A DNA stretch of 53,418 nt from an uncultured Lachnospiraceae bacterium (GTDB lineage: Bacteria > Bacillota > Clostridia > Lachnospirales > Lachnospiraceae). Every line of letters starts with the position of its first letter. The first letter of the stretch is position 1. Below, one piece after another: positions 9,189-18,368 of this stretch. Below the pieces are notes generated by a model. That model saw only the letters and a list, made by a program, of their open reading frames with translations, was not told the DNA's origin and made no database searches. Both the position numbers and the translations under genes were made by a program. Location: the NCBI GenBank assembly GCA_902796595.1, contig CADBPM010000041.1, forward strand, positions 1-53,418, read 5' to 3'.

Positions 9189-9614
9189 ATGCTTGCAAAG
9201 AAAAAAGTCAGGATGATGACAAGGCTTTCGATTTTTGAGGAATCGACAGCCGGAAAGAAGGCACTTAGTATATGCAGGTTCTTTAAAAATGACTATATAA
9301 GATGGGAGCTTATCAAGACGGCGATCAGCTATACGATTGGCTTTGCCATACTGTTCGGGCTTTATGTCATCTATAATCTCGAAAAAATAGTAGGAACAGT
9401 GACGGCACTGAATCCAAAGATTGTCGGGCAAAAGGTACTTTCACTTTATATTCTATTTTTAGTCATATATTTAGTGTTTACTTTTATTCTTGCCTCATTC
9501 AGATACAGGCGTCATAAGAAGAACTTCAATCGCTACGACAGAGAACTGAAGCGTATGGAGGAATATTACAAAGATACAGAACAGGAAGAAGATAGTATGG
9601 AGGATGATAAATGA
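9189..9614 (+). CDS. Small membrane protein of unknown function
   Basis: The function of this 141-residue protein is not recognised. It has a basic N-terminus, two predicted membrane helices (about 44-65 and 83-104), a short loop between them, and a charged, acidic C-terminal tail that may form a helix. A CAGGAGAG ribosome binding site sets the start. Its stop overlaps the start of the next membrane protein gene in ATGA, so the two are translationally coupled and probably act together. The pair leads into cdaA and cdaR. Confidence 0.75.
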   Translation: MLAKKKVRMMTRLSIFEESTAGKKALSICRFFKNDYIRWELIKTAISYTIGFAILFGLYVIYNLEKIVGTVTALNPKIVGQKVLSLYILFLVIYLVFTFILASFRYRRHKKNFNRYDRELKRMEEYYKDTEQEEDSMEDDK

Positions 9615-10555
9615 TACAGCTTCTATTAGTGCGTGATGCGGTTAAAAAATTCTATTCACGTTACGCCAGGATCATAAATGTCATCCTTAGATTTTTGGCT
9701 GCACTTATCTGCTTTACTCTTTTAAATACAGAGATTGGCTACGATGAAAGAATTTTGGATGTTCCAGTTGTTTTGCTTTTATCCGGAGTTTCAGCCTTCT
9801 TTCCTCTGTCATTTATGGTTTTTGTCGCTTTTTTGATGACAGTTATTCATATCTATGCTGCGTCCGGATTTTTGAGCGGTATATTTATACTTATAATAGC
9901 AGTACTTTATTTCCTGCTTATACGTTTTGCACCAGGGTATGGCTGGGTTGTCCTTGCTGTGCCTGTCTGCTCGGCAGTGCACATGGGAGCACTTGTTCCT
10001 ATAGTATTGGGGCTTATTGGTACTCCTATTGCTGTATTTGCACTCATACCGGGAACTGTAGTCTACTACATTATCGGAGTGATAAAGAGTGCCATCAGCA
10101 TTTCTGATGGCTCTACTAAGCTGCAGGATAATCTTCAGAACTACATATATGTGATAAAACAGCTTACTGGCAACCGCGAAATGATACTTATGCTTGTAGC
10201 CAGTACACTGATAATGCTTATCACCTATTTTACAAGAAGGCTTATGATAAGCCATGCAAACGAAACCGCAGTCATTGCAGGAGGCCTAAGTTATATCATA
10301 TTTATGATATTTGGTTATCTTGCATTTGATGTTTCTACAAATGTACTATGGATGCTTGCAGGAGCGATCCTTGCAGCACTTGGAGCCTATGTGGTGCAGT
10401 TTGCTCGATTTATACTTGATTATTCAGCTGTTGAACACCTGCAGTTTGATGATGACGATTATTATTACTATGTTACAGCTATTCCAAAGTATTCAGTGAC
10501 CGGAACGGACAAGGAGATCACAAGAATCAGTGACTCGGATGCAGACAGAGAATAA
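9611..10555 (+). CDS. Polytopic membrane protein upstream of cdaA, function unknown
   Basis: This 314-residue protein has about seven or eight predicted membrane helices, mostly between residues 20 and 160 and between 190 and 275. The C-terminus is soluble, with an acidic and tyrosine-rich patch DDDDYYYYV around 277-285. No catalytic motif is recognised. The start overlaps the stop of the preceding gene by 4 bp, and cdaA begins 23 bp after its stop, so it looks like part of a cdaA operon. A role in the membrane c-di-AMP or cell-envelope machinery is inferred only from this position. Confidence 0.75.
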   Translation: MIQLLLVRDAVKKFYSRYARIINVILRFLAALICFTLLNTEIGYDERILDVPVVLLLSGVSAFFPLSFMVFVAFLMTVIHIYAASGFLSGIFILIIAVLYFLLIRFAPGYGWVVLAVPVCSAVHMGALVPIVLGLIGTPIAVFALIPGTVVYYIIGVIKSAISISDGSTKLQDNLQNYIYVIKQLTGNREMILMLVASTLIMLITYFTRRLMISHANETAVIAGGLSYIIFMIFGYLAFDVSTNVLWMLAGAILAALGAYVVQFARFILDYSAVEHLQFDDDDYYYYVTAIPKYSVTGTDKEITRISDSDADRE

Positions 10556-10578
10556 TTTTCCAGTAAAGGAAGCGGAGT

Positions 10579-11454
10579 ATGGAAAATATCAGGGAGACAT
10601 TAAGCGATTTTTTTAATTTCATGTCGCTGCCCTCTTTTGATGTGACAGATATCCTTGAAATACTTATTTTAGCATTTATCATATATCATATAATAAGGTG
10701 GATAAAGAACAAGCGTGCATGGGCTCTTGTAAAGGGGCTCTTAGTGCTGCTTGTTTTCTGTCTTGTGGCGATCATACTTAATTTGGATGTTATATTGTGG
10801 ATAATCAAAAATACATTCAGTGTGGGTATCATAGCGCTTGTTATACTATTTCAGCCTGAGCTCAGAAAGGCACTTGAGGATATCGGCCGTAAGAATATAA
10901 TACCGGCAATTTTTACAGACCAGTCAAATGTAAGCAAAAGATTTTCCGACAGCACCATAGAAGAGCTTATCAAGGCCTCTTTTGATCTTGCAAGGGCAAA
11001 GACAGGAGCTCTTATAGTACTTGAGTGCAATGTAAGGCTGGATGACTATATCAACACAGGAATTTCCCTTGATGCCGAGATAAGCAGTGCCCTTCTTATA
11101 AATATTTTTGAGCATAATACACCATTGCATGATGGTGCAGTTGTAATGCGGAGCGACAGAATCGTTTCAGCAACGTGTTATCTTCCGTTATCGGATAATA
11201 TGAAGCTTTCAAAGGAGCTTGGCACAAGACATAGAGCTGGTGTAGGAGTAAGTGAAGTCACGGATTGTCTTACTATCATTGTTTCAGAGGAAACGGGAAG
11301 AGTTTCTATTGCCAAGGATGGCAGGCTTATAAGGAATGTTGATGCGGAAAGACTGAGAAAGGAACTTGAGACAGTTCAGAAAAAGGATATTGTTGATGCA
11401 GAAGTGAGAGACAAGTGGGTAAAGGTGAAGAAGCACCTTTCGCATGGAAAATGA
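10579..11454 (+). CDS. cdaA: Diadenylate cyclase CdaA
   Basis: CdaA makes c-di-AMP from two ATP at the membrane. The 291-residue protein has three N-terminal membrane helices (about 22-90) and a DisA_N/DAC catalytic domain with the signature DGA at 185-187 and RHR at 217-219; both are intact, so the enzyme should be active. c-di-AMP controls potassium and osmolyte uptake and wall homeostasis in Firmicutes. The GGAAGCGGAGT stretch before the ATG is the ribosome binding site. The cdaR start overlaps the 3' end. In many Firmicutes glmM follows cdaR directly; here glmM is 21 kb away. Confidence 0.95.
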   Translation: MENIRETLSDFFNFMSLPSFDVTDILEILILAFIIYHIIRWIKNKRAWALVKGLLVLLVFCLVAIILNLDVILWIIKNTFSVGIIALVILFQPELRKALEDIGRKNIIPAIFTDQSNVSKRFSDSTIEELIKASFDLARAKTGALIVLECNVRLDDYINTGISLDAEISSALLINIFEHNTPLHDGAVVMRSDRIVSATCYLPLSDNMKLSKELGTRHRAGVGVSEVTDCLTIIVSEETGRVSIAKDGRLIRNVDAERLRKELETVQKKDIVDAEVRDKWVKVKKHLSHGK

Positions 11455-12820
11455 TATGAAAAAATTATTATTAAACAATATCGGCTTGAAGATCATATCG
11501 ATACTTATAGCTATAGTTCTGTGGTTTGCCATAGTTTACACCTACGACCCTGCAAAAACAGCAGATTTTACTATTCCTGTCACAGTCATAAATGGTGACA
11601 GTATTACGAAGCTTGGCAAGGTATACGAGGTCGAGCAGGGAAATACTGTAAATATCAGAGTCAAGGGCAAGACAAGTATCGTAAAAAGCCTCAGATCATC
11701 TGATTTTAAAGCCACAGCAGATATAAGCAAGCTTTCACCGACCTATAATGCCAATATTGATGTAGTATGCACAAAATCAAGTAATGTAGAGATTTCTTTT
11801 TCGGGAAGTGTAAAGATGCTTCAAGTTAAACTTGAAGACTTGGTCACAAAACAGTTTCCGGTTGTGGCAAAGCAGAGGGGAACTCCTTCGGATGGCTTTT
11901 TTGTGGGAGATTCTACGACGAGACCTAATCTTATAAGGGTTTCAGGCGGCAAATCTGCTATTGATAAGATTTCGGTTGTAAATGTTTCTGTTGATGTAAA
12001 TGGCGCCAACAAGTCCTTCTTCTCGGAGGCGGAGCCGGTGGCGTGTGATAGTGACGGAAACCTTGTGAAATCGGATTCTCTGTCATTTTCAACAAATCCG
12101 ATCTCTGTAACTACAAAAGTATATGAAACCAAAGAAGTAGCAGTATTTGTAGATACAGAAGGAGCGCCGTATACAGGATATACGCTTGAAAGCACTGATT
12201 ATGAACCTAAAAGCGTTATAGTGGCAGGTGACAAAAGCGACCTTGATGCTGTAAGTTCACTTACAGTTAAAGTTGATGTGACCGACAAGATCACAGATAT
12301 AGAGGAAACAAGTTCTATCAAGGATGTTCTTCCTAAGAATGTGTTTTTAACTGACCCAGAGGCATCTGTCAGTGTCAAATGCAAGATAGCAAGGCTTGAT
12401 ACCAGAGAGATAAGTCTTTCAGAGAAGGATATAACTATAAATAATCAGAATGAGAATTTTGATTATGATATACCTGATAAGACTACACTGTCGCTAAAGG
12501 GACTTCGCAAGAATATCAGCGGAGTTACAATATCACAGCTTAGTCCTGTTGTGGATGTATCAGGTATAGTAAAAGCAGGGAGCTATAAACTGCCATTGGT
12601 ATTTTCGACTATAGATGGCGTTTCATACGATAAATTGAGCGAGATAACCGTAACTGTGCGGGAAAAGAAGAAGGATATAGAAGATATGCCTGCGAGCGAA
12701 AGCGCAGTGACAAGCGGAGGCTCGATTATTACAAAGCCGGATGATACACAAAAAGAGCCACATGAAAATTCTTCCGAAGATATTTCCGAAGAAGAAGAGA
12801 CGAGCAACATCGTAAAATAA
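11444..12820 (+). CDS. cdaR: CdaR (YbbR-domain) regulator of CdaA
   Basis: This 458-residue protein has one N-terminal membrane helix (about 15-35, ending in FAIVYTYD) followed by extracellular YbbR repeats, probably four, with recurring patterns such as PVVAKQRGTPSDGF and VAVFVDTEGAPYTGY. CdaR binds CdaA and tunes c-di-AMP synthesis. The C-terminal 60 residues are a Ser/Glu/Asp-rich tail without clear fold. The listed start overlaps cdaA by 11 bp; a second in-frame ATG at 11456 would give a start just after the cdaA stop, and neither has a clearly better ribosome binding site. Confidence 0.92.
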   Translation: MENDMKKLLLNNIGLKIISILIAIVLWFAIVYTYDPAKTADFTIPVTVINGDSITKLGKVYEVEQGNTVNIRVKGKTSIVKSLRSSDFKATADISKLSPTYNANIDVVCTKSSNVEISFSGSVKMLQVKLEDLVTKQFPVVAKQRGTPSDGFFVGDSTTRPNLIRVSGGKSAIDKISVVNVSVDVNGANKSFFSEAEPVACDSDGNLVKSDSLSFSTNPISVTTKVYETKEVAVFVDTEGAPYTGYTLESTDYEPKSVIVAGDKSDLDAVSSLTVKVDVTDKITDIEETSSIKDVLPKNVFLTDPEASVSVKCKIARLDTREISLSEKDITINNQNENFDYDIPDKTTLSLKGLRKNISGVTISQLSPVVDVSGIVKAGSYKLPLVFSTIDGVSYDKLSEITVTVREKKKDIEDMPASESAVTSGGSIITKPDDTQKEPHENSSEDISEEEETSNIVK

Positions 12821-12839
12821 AAGATATAAGGATATTGAG

Positions 12840-15173
12840 ATGAAACTAAGTATCATAACACCATTTCAAAAAGGAAGTGCATATCTTCGCGACTGCCTTG
12901 ACAGCCTTAAAGAGCAGAGCTTTAAAGACTATGAACTCTTACTTGTTACAGACCATACCGAAGAAAATGTGGACGCGATCCTTGCAGATTTTAAAGATCT
13001 GCCGGTAAGAAAAATCATGCTTGAAGCAGGAAAAAGCGGGGTTGCGACTGCAAGAAATAAGGGTATAAAAGAAGCAAAGGGTGATTATATCTATTTTTTG
13101 GACAGCGACGATTATCTTTATGGAGACACACTTTCTATAATATTTTCATCTGTTGAAAATGAAGAAGAAGCTCCGGATATGGTCTTTGGCTTAAAGAAAT
13201 GGACCTACTATACAAGACAGGGTTATCTTGCATGGATAGTATCGCAGGAGCAGGAAAATGAGGAAGATAATGCAGGTGAAGTAGGAGAAGGACAGGAAGA
13301 AGGAGCCGAGGGCTCTGATGATGGCGACTCCGACAGCTCCTATGACCAGTTTGCAAATGGCGAGGATGATTCAGATGAATTTATTGATGAATATCTTCCT
13401 ACAGACGAAGTTATCACCAACAGGCAGCATCGTGTTGCAATAAAAAGGCTTATTACAAGAAGAAAGGGACTTAAAAATGTATCTGTGCTTGACATTCTTT
13501 TTAAGAGAACCTTTATTCTTGAAAATGGCATAAGCTTTAACGAAAAATTCAGGTATTACAGCGATCTGTCTTTCCTTTGCGAGGCCGTGGAAAAGGCACA
13601 TCGTATTATAATGAACTATGATGCCATCTATATAAAGAGAAAGCACGATGATCCTATTACTTTCCCTTCTCTTGCAGATGAGCAGAGTGATAATCGTTTT
13701 GATGAAATGCTTGATTCATACAATTATACTCTTACAAAGCTTGAAGAAGATGGCAGGGTATACAGAGCACTGAACAGAAAGCTTATAAATTATTTTTCCG
13801 GCTATTTTATGATGAAGATGCGCCGCAGTGAAAATGATTACTGGTACGGCGACAGATTCGATGTGATGAAGGAAAATATTTCAAACATTTCATCCGAGGT
13901 GGTAGATAAGCTCAAGTTTACGAAAAAGCATGCTGTTTCAGCTCTTCTTGCAGGCAACAGAGATGCAGTCTTAGGACAGATAAACAGAAGGCTTGCAGGC
14001 AGGAAACTTGTAAGAATGGTAACAAAGCCTCATGAGCTGGCAAAATATCTTTATCTGCATTATTTTATGAAACAGCCTGTTATGGATAACTGGGTCATGC
14101 TTGAATGTTTCTTTGGCAAGAGCTATGGAGATAATCCGAAAGGAATATATGAGTACCTCAATAAGAAATATCCGGGAAAATTCAGATATATATGGGTAAT
14201 TGACAATCCAAAGAGTAAGATACCGTATGACTGCAAAAAGGTAAAGAGATTTTCGATAGAGTATGCATATTATATCGCCAGATGTAAATATTTTGTTTTC
14301 AATGTTCATCAGCCGGGATTTATGAGAAAGAGGGATGAACAGGTATTCCTTGAGACATGGCATGGAACGCCGTTAAAGCGTCTTGCCTTTGATATGGACG
14401 ATAACTTCTCCTCGACACCTGGCTATAAGAAAAAGATATTTAAACAGGCAAAACAGTGGGATTATCTCGTTGCGGACAACCAGTATTCAGCGGATATTTT
14501 CAGAAGTTGTTTCAGATTTGATGGAAATATGCTGATGTATGGGTATCCAAGAAACGATATTCTGCACGCACCAAACAGGGATGAGCTTGCCAGACAGATA
14601 AGAAAGAAGGTAGGCATACCTGAAGGAAAGAAGACCATACTTTATGCGCCCACATTCCGCGATGACGAGTATTATGGAACAGGTCAGTATAAATTTCAGT
14701 TAAAGCTTGATCTTCCTACTATGAAGAGAGAGCTTGGTGATGATTATGTGATAATTCTTCGTACTCATTACTATATAGCCGACAAGGTTGATGTGACTGG
14801 AATGGGAGACTTTGTAGTCAACCTCAGCAAATATGATGATATTGCAGAAATATATCTGATTTCAGATATATGCATCACAGACTATTCGTCGGTTTTCTTT
14901 GATTATGCAAATCTTAGAAGACCAATTCTTTATTATACTTATGATCTTGATAAATACAGAGGAATGCTCAGAGGCTTCTATTTCAACATGGAAGAAGAAG
15001 TTCCGGGACCTATGCTCTTTACAACGGAGGAAGTTGCCGATGCAGTAAAGAACATTGATAAGATCAATGAAAAGTATAAAGAAAAATACGATGCGTTTTA
15101 CGACAAATTCTGCTACCTTGATAAAGGTAATGCATCAGAGCAGATTTGTAATGAAGTATTTGATCTGAAATGA
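12840..15173 (+). CDS. Two-domain wall-polymer enzyme: GT2 glycosyltransferase plus CDP-glycerol glycerophosphotransferase
   Basis: This 777-residue protein joins an N-terminal GT2 domain (about 1-350; the DSDD at 88-91 is the metal/nucleotide site) to a C-terminal TagF/TagB-like domain (about 415-775). The latter has ETWHGTPLKR, YGYPRND, LYAPTFRDDE and ITDYSSVFFDY, the hallmarks of enzymes that transfer glycerol phosphate or a similar unit from a CDP carrier to a wall polymer. An acidic low-complexity block rich in Glu, Asp, Gly and Ser (about 137-189) interrupts the GT2 domain. It begins 19 bp after cdaR and starts the polymer gene run that includes an exporter and TagD. The exact polymer is not determined; it could be a teichoic-acid-like chain with sugars. 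Confidence 0.85.
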   Translation: MKLSIITPFQKGSAYLRDCLDSLKEQSFKDYELLLVTDHTEENVDAILADFKDLPVRKIMLEAGKSGVATARNKGIKEAKGDYIYFLDSDDYLYGDTLSIIFSSVENEEEAPDMVFGLKKWTYYTRQGYLAWIVSQEQENEEDNAGEVGEGQEEGAEGSDDGDSDSSYDQFANGEDDSDEFIDEYLPTDEVITNRQHRVAIKRLITRRKGLKNVSVLDILFKRTFILENGISFNEKFRYYSDLSFLCEAVEKAHRIIMNYDAIYIKRKHDDPITFPSLADEQSDNRFDEMLDSYNYTLTKLEEDGRVYRALNRKLINYFSGYFMMKMRRSENDYWYGDRFDVMKENISNISSEVVDKLKFTKKHAVSALLAGNRDAVLGQINRRLAGRKLVRMVTKPHELAKYLYLHYFMKQPVMDNWVMLECFFGKSYGDNPKGIYEYLNKKYPGKFRYIWVIDNPKSKIPYDCKKVKRFSIEYAYYIARCKYFVFNVHQPGFMRKRDEQVFLETWHGTPLKRLAFDMDDNFSSTPGYKKKIFKQAKQWDYLVADNQYSADIFRSCFRFDGNMLMYGYPRNDILHAPNRDELARQIRKKVGIPEGKKTILYAPTFRDDEYYGTGQYKFQLKLDLPTMKRELGDDYVIILRTHYYIADKVDVTGMGDFVVNLSKYDDIAEIYLISDICITDYSSVFFDYANLRRPILYYTYDLDKYRGMLRGFYFNMEEEVPGPMLFTTEEVADAVKNIDKINEKYKEKYDAFYDKFCYLDKGNASEQICNEVFDLK

Positions 15174-15189
15174 CAGACAGATATATTCT

Positions 15190-15196
15190 GGGGAGG
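15190..15196 (+). promoter_or_regulatory. Strong ribosome binding site facing a non-standard start codon
   Basis: The heptamer GGGGAGG lies 8 bp before ATA (15205-15207) and 11 bp before ATT (15208-15210), both in frame with the TagG-like permease. No ATG, GTG or TTG occurs in this frame between the stop at 15166-15168 and the GTG at 15250, which itself has no ribosome binding site. Confidence 0.7.
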
Positions 15197-15204
15197 AAAA
15201 AACA

Positions 15205-15981
15205 ATAATTTCAGTAATCAATAATTTTAAAAAATACAGATTTCTTCTTGTGGAGCTTGTCAAGAAGGACATCAAGTTGAAATACAGAAGGTCGTACCTG
15301 GGTATTCTGTGGACTCTTATAGAGCCTCTTCTCACAATGATAGTTTTAACCATTGTATTTTCAAGCTTTTACGGGAAAGATGACAAATCTTTCCCTGTAT
15401 ATATTCTTACAGGACGCCTTTTATATACTTTTTTTGCTAATGCTACTAAAGCGGCGACCAAATCCATACGCTCCAATGCGTCAATGATAAAAAAAGTATA
15501 TGTGCCTAAATATATTTATCCGGTTTCATCGGTAATATCAAGTTATGTGATATTTCTGATATCTTTGATAGTACTTGTAGGAGTGTCACTTGTTTTAGGA
15601 GTTTATCCTACAATACATATAATACATGCAATAATCCCACTTGCAGTATTGTTTTTTATGGCTTTGGGAGTTGGAATGTGCCTTGCGACCTTGGCTGTTT
15701 TCTTCAGGGATATGGAATATCTTTGGGGCGTAGCTCTTATGCTTATCATGTATTCATCGGCTATTTTCTATAATCCGGAAAAGATCATAAAAAACGGATA
15801 CGGGTGGATCTTGCAGATTAATCCACTGTATGCATGCATAGTTAATTTCAGAAGTGCAGTGTTCGGGGCGGCAATTGAGACGGATTATATGCTTTATTCG
15901 ATGGCATTTGCATCAGTAACGCTTATTATAGGCATATTTGCTTTCTATAAGCAGCAGGATAAGTTCATTCTTCACATTTAA
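15205..15981 (+). CDS. tagG: ABC-2 type polysaccharide/teichoic acid exporter permease, TagG-like
   Basis: This membrane protein with about six helices forms the channel of an ABC exporter that flips lipid-linked wall polymer. The signature region DIKLKYRRSYLGILW is typical of TagG/Wzm permeases. Conventional start-calling gives GTG at 15250 (243 residues), but the reading frame is open upstream and encodes ISVINNFKKYRFLLVELV, the kind of N-terminal amphipathic segment that relatives have. A GGGGAGG ribosome binding site at 15190-15196 points to a start at ATA 15205 or ATT 15208, giving about 258 residues. Either a rare start codon is used, or the original ATG has changed to ATA. The ATPase gene follows 10 bp downstream. 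Confidence 0.82.
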   Translation: MISVINNFKKYRFLLVELVKKDIKLKYRRSYLGILWTLIEPLLTMIVLTIVFSSFYGKDDKSFPVYILTGRLLYTFFANATKAATKSIRSNASMIKKVYVPKYIYPVSSVISSYVIFLISLIVLVGVSLVLGVYPTIHIIHAIIPLAVLFFMALGVGMCLATLAVFFRDMEYLWGVALMLIMYSSAIFYNPEKIIKNGYGWILQINPLYACIVNFRSAVFGAAIETDYMLYSMAFASVTLIIGIFAFYKQQDKFILHI

Positions 15982-15991
15982 GGAAATATAA

Positions 15992-16735
15992 ATGAGTAAT
16001 AAATATGCTATAGAAGTCGACAATGTTGGCATGAAATTCAACATGAGTTCTGAAAAGGTGGATAACCTTAAGGATTATGTTATAAAGTTTCTCAAAAGAG
16101 AACTTATGTATAAGGAATTTTGGGCACTTAAGGATGTCACATTTAAGGTCGAAAAAGGCGACAGAGTCGGTATAGTAGGGCTAAACGGAGCCGGCAAATC
16201 CACTCTTTTGAAGGTTGTTTCCGGTGTCTTAAAGCCAACCGAAGGCAAAGTAAAGATAAAAGGCAAGATTGCCCCGCTGCTTGAACTTGGAGCAGGCTTT
16301 GACAAGCAGTACACAGGCGCAGAAAATATCTACCTTTATGGTGCCATGCTTGGCTATTCCAAATCATTTCTACAGGAAAAGTATGAAGAGATAGTCAAGT
16401 TTTCAGAATTGGGTGACTTTATAAATGTTCCGGTGAAAAATTATTCATCCGGAATGAAGTCGAGGCTTGGTTTTGCGATAGCAACAATAGTTGAGCCGGA
16501 TATCCTGATACTTGACGAGGTACTTTCGGTAGGTGATGCTAAATTCAGGAAAAAGAGCCTTAAGAAAGTAAAATCAATGATTAAAAATAATGTTACCGTT
16601 CTTTTTGTGTCTCATTCGATCGACCAGATGCTTGATGTGTGCAACAAGGCTATTCTCCTTGAAAAGGGACATATCATAGCTCAGGGCGATGCCAAGGATG
16701 TGGCAGATATTTATAATAATAAGATTGGTGGCTGA
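15992..16735 (+). CDS. tagH: ABC exporter ATPase for wall polymer, TagH-like
   Basis: This 247-residue ATPase powers the permease encoded just upstream. Walker A is GLNGAGKST (63-71), the signature is SSGMKSR (152-158), Walker B is ILILDE (171-176), and the switch His is in FVSHS. The VGLNGAGKSTLLK and KIAPLLELGAGF stretches are typical of the TagH/Wzt group. It lacks the long C-terminal extension of B. subtilis TagH and the carbohydrate-binding domain of some Wzt proteins, so it is a minimal version. An AAGGAA ribosome binding site precedes the ATG. Confidence 0.93.
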   Translation: MSNKYAIEVDNVGMKFNMSSEKVDNLKDYVIKFLKRELMYKEFWALKDVTFKVEKGDRVGIVGLNGAGKSTLLKVVSGVLKPTEGKVKIKGKIAPLLELGAGFDKQYTGAENIYLYGAMLGYSKSFLQEKYEEIVKFSELGDFINVPVKNYSSGMKSRLGFAIATIVEPDILILDEVLSVGDAKFRKKSLKKVKSMIKNNVTVLFVSHSIDQMLDVCNKAILLEKGHIIAQGDAKDVADIYNNKIGG

Positions 16736-16755
16736 GGAAGGAAGATTTAATTAAA

Positions 16756-17157
16756 ATGAAAACAGTACTTACATACGGAACTTTTGATCTTATTCATGCA
16801 GGACATATCAATATCTTAAGAAGGGCTGCAGCTCTCGGAGACCGTCTTATAGTCGGACTTTCAACAGATGAATTCAATGCAGGCAAGCACAAGGAAGCAT
16901 ACCACAGCTTTGAGGACAGAAAGCTTATACTTGAAGCTATCAAGTATGTTGATCTTGTTATCCCTGAGAATTGTTGGGAACAGAAGGTTGAAGATGTTAA
17001 AAAATATAATGTCGATGTTTTTGTAATGGGAAATGACTGGGAAGGAAAGTTCGATTTCTTAAAGGATTACTGTGAAGTTGTTTATCTTCCGCGTACTGCA
17101 GGCATTTCAACCACCAAGATAAAAGAAGATCTTGGCTGGAGCGGACATAAGGACTGA
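16756..17157 (+). CDS. tagD: Glycerol-3-phosphate cytidylyltransferase
   Basis: This 133-residue enzyme makes CDP-glycerol from CTP and glycerol 3-phosphate, the donor for the glycerophosphotransferases around it. The nucleotidyltransferase HxGH motif is at His14-His17 (LIHAGH), and the second signature is in RTAGISTTKI near the C-terminus. Length and motifs match TagD/GCT well. It lies 20 bp after the ATPase and only 5 bp before the next glycerophosphotransferase, so the polymer is very likely built from CDP-glycerol. Confidence 0.93.
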   Translation: MKTVLTYGTFDLIHAGHINILRRAAALGDRLIVGLSTDEFNAGKHKEAYHSFEDRKLILEAIKYVDLVIPENCWEQKVEDVKKYNVDVFVMGNDWEGKFDFLKDYCEVVYLPRTAGISTTKIKEDLGWSGHKD

Positions 17158-17162
17158 TAAAA

Positions 17163-18368
17163 TTGGCTGATATAAAGAAGCATTTAAAAAAATATCTTAA
17201 AAAGGCGGCAGTCGGACTTTACAAGCTTATGTACAGATTTTTACCTGTAGATAAGAAAATGATAGTTTTTGACAGCAGCATAGGACTGAATTATACCGGT
17301 TCTCCACGTGCAATTTATGAAGAAATGGTGGATAAAGGGCTGGATAACGAATATAGATGTGTATGGTTTTTCCAAAAGGGGAAAAGACCTGATAAGCTCC
17401 CCGGAAATGCAAAGATCATCCGCTATGGGCGACTTGCATATCTTTACTATATGGCAAAGGCTGGAATCTGGATCTTTGATGCAAGACAGCCTAAATTTAT
17501 CAGGAAAAAGGAAGATCAGCACTATATTCAGACATGGCATGGTACTCCTTTAAAGAAGCTTGCACTTGACATGGACTCTGTGAATATGGCAAGAGGCAAT
17601 GATATAGAGGTCTACAAGGAAAATTTCAGAAATAATACAAAAACATGGGACTATCTTGTTGCCCAAAATGATTACTCTGCAAAGATATTTGAGAGGTGTT
17701 TTGACTTTCATAAAACGATGCTTTGTACAGGGTATCCGAGGAATGATATTCTTTTTAAGAAGAACAATCCGGAGGATATAAGGAAACTTAAGGAAAGTAT
17801 TGGGCTTCCGCTTGATAAGAAGATCATACTTTATGCGCCGACTTGGCGTGATGATGAATATGATGCCTCGGGAAAATACGAATTTAAGCCTAAGCTTGAT
17901 TTTATGAAAATGAAGGAAGCACTCGGCAAAGACTTCGTTATGGCGGTTAAATATCATTATCTTATAGGTGACAGGATAGACTGGTCAGATTATAAAGGTT
18001 TTGTATACCCTTTTACAGCGCAGGCTGAGATAAATGTGCTCTACCTTGTTTCAGACCTTATGATAACTGACTATTCATCTGTAATGTTTGATTATTCGCT
18101 GCTTCACAGACCTATGTTTTTCTACGCCTACGATCTGGAAAAATATAGGGACAGTCTCAGAGGATTTTATTTTGATTTTCTTGCTGAAATCCCCGGTCCG
18201 GTTTCGCAGACTACAGAAGAGCTTATAAAAGATCTTATGGAACCTGAAAGCACTTATGAAGAGAAGTATGGGGAAAAAGAGAAAGCCTTCTATGCGAAAT
18301 TCCATACTTATGACAAGGGAACTGCTTCAGACAGCATAATAAGCTTAATTGGAGAGCTTTCAAAATGA
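17163..18368 (+). CDS. CDP-glycerol glycerophosphotransferase family protein (TagB/TagF-like)
   Basis: This 401-residue protein is a single glycerophosphotransferase domain. Visible motifs are QTWHGTPLKKLALD, TGYPRNDILF, LYAPTWRDDEYD and ITDYSSVMFDY, all shared with the C-terminal half of the 777-residue protein upstream. It should add a primer or chain glycerol-phosphate unit at the inner face of the membrane; a basic N-terminus (KKHLKKYLKKAA) fits membrane association. The start is TTG at 17163, 5 bp after the tagD stop, with AAGGA at about 17150 as the ribosome binding site. The next gene overlaps its stop by 4 bp. Confidence 0.88.
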   Translation: MADIKKHLKKYLKKAAVGLYKLMYRFLPVDKKMIVFDSSIGLNYTGSPRAIYEEMVDKGLDNEYRCVWFFQKGKRPDKLPGNAKIIRYGRLAYLYYMAKAGIWIFDARQPKFIRKKEDQHYIQTWHGTPLKKLALDMDSVNMARGNDIEVYKENFRNNTKTWDYLVAQNDYSAKIFERCFDFHKTMLCTGYPRNDILFKKNNPEDIRKLKESIGLPLDKKIILYAPTWRDDEYDASGKYEFKPKLDFMKMKEALGKDFVMAVKYHYLIGDRIDWSDYKGFVYPFTAQAEINVLYLVSDLMITDYSSVMFDYSLLHRPMFFYAYDLEKYRDSLRGFYFDFLAEIPGPVSQTTEELIKDLMEPESTYEEKYGEKEKAFYAKFHTYDKGTASDSIISLIGELSK

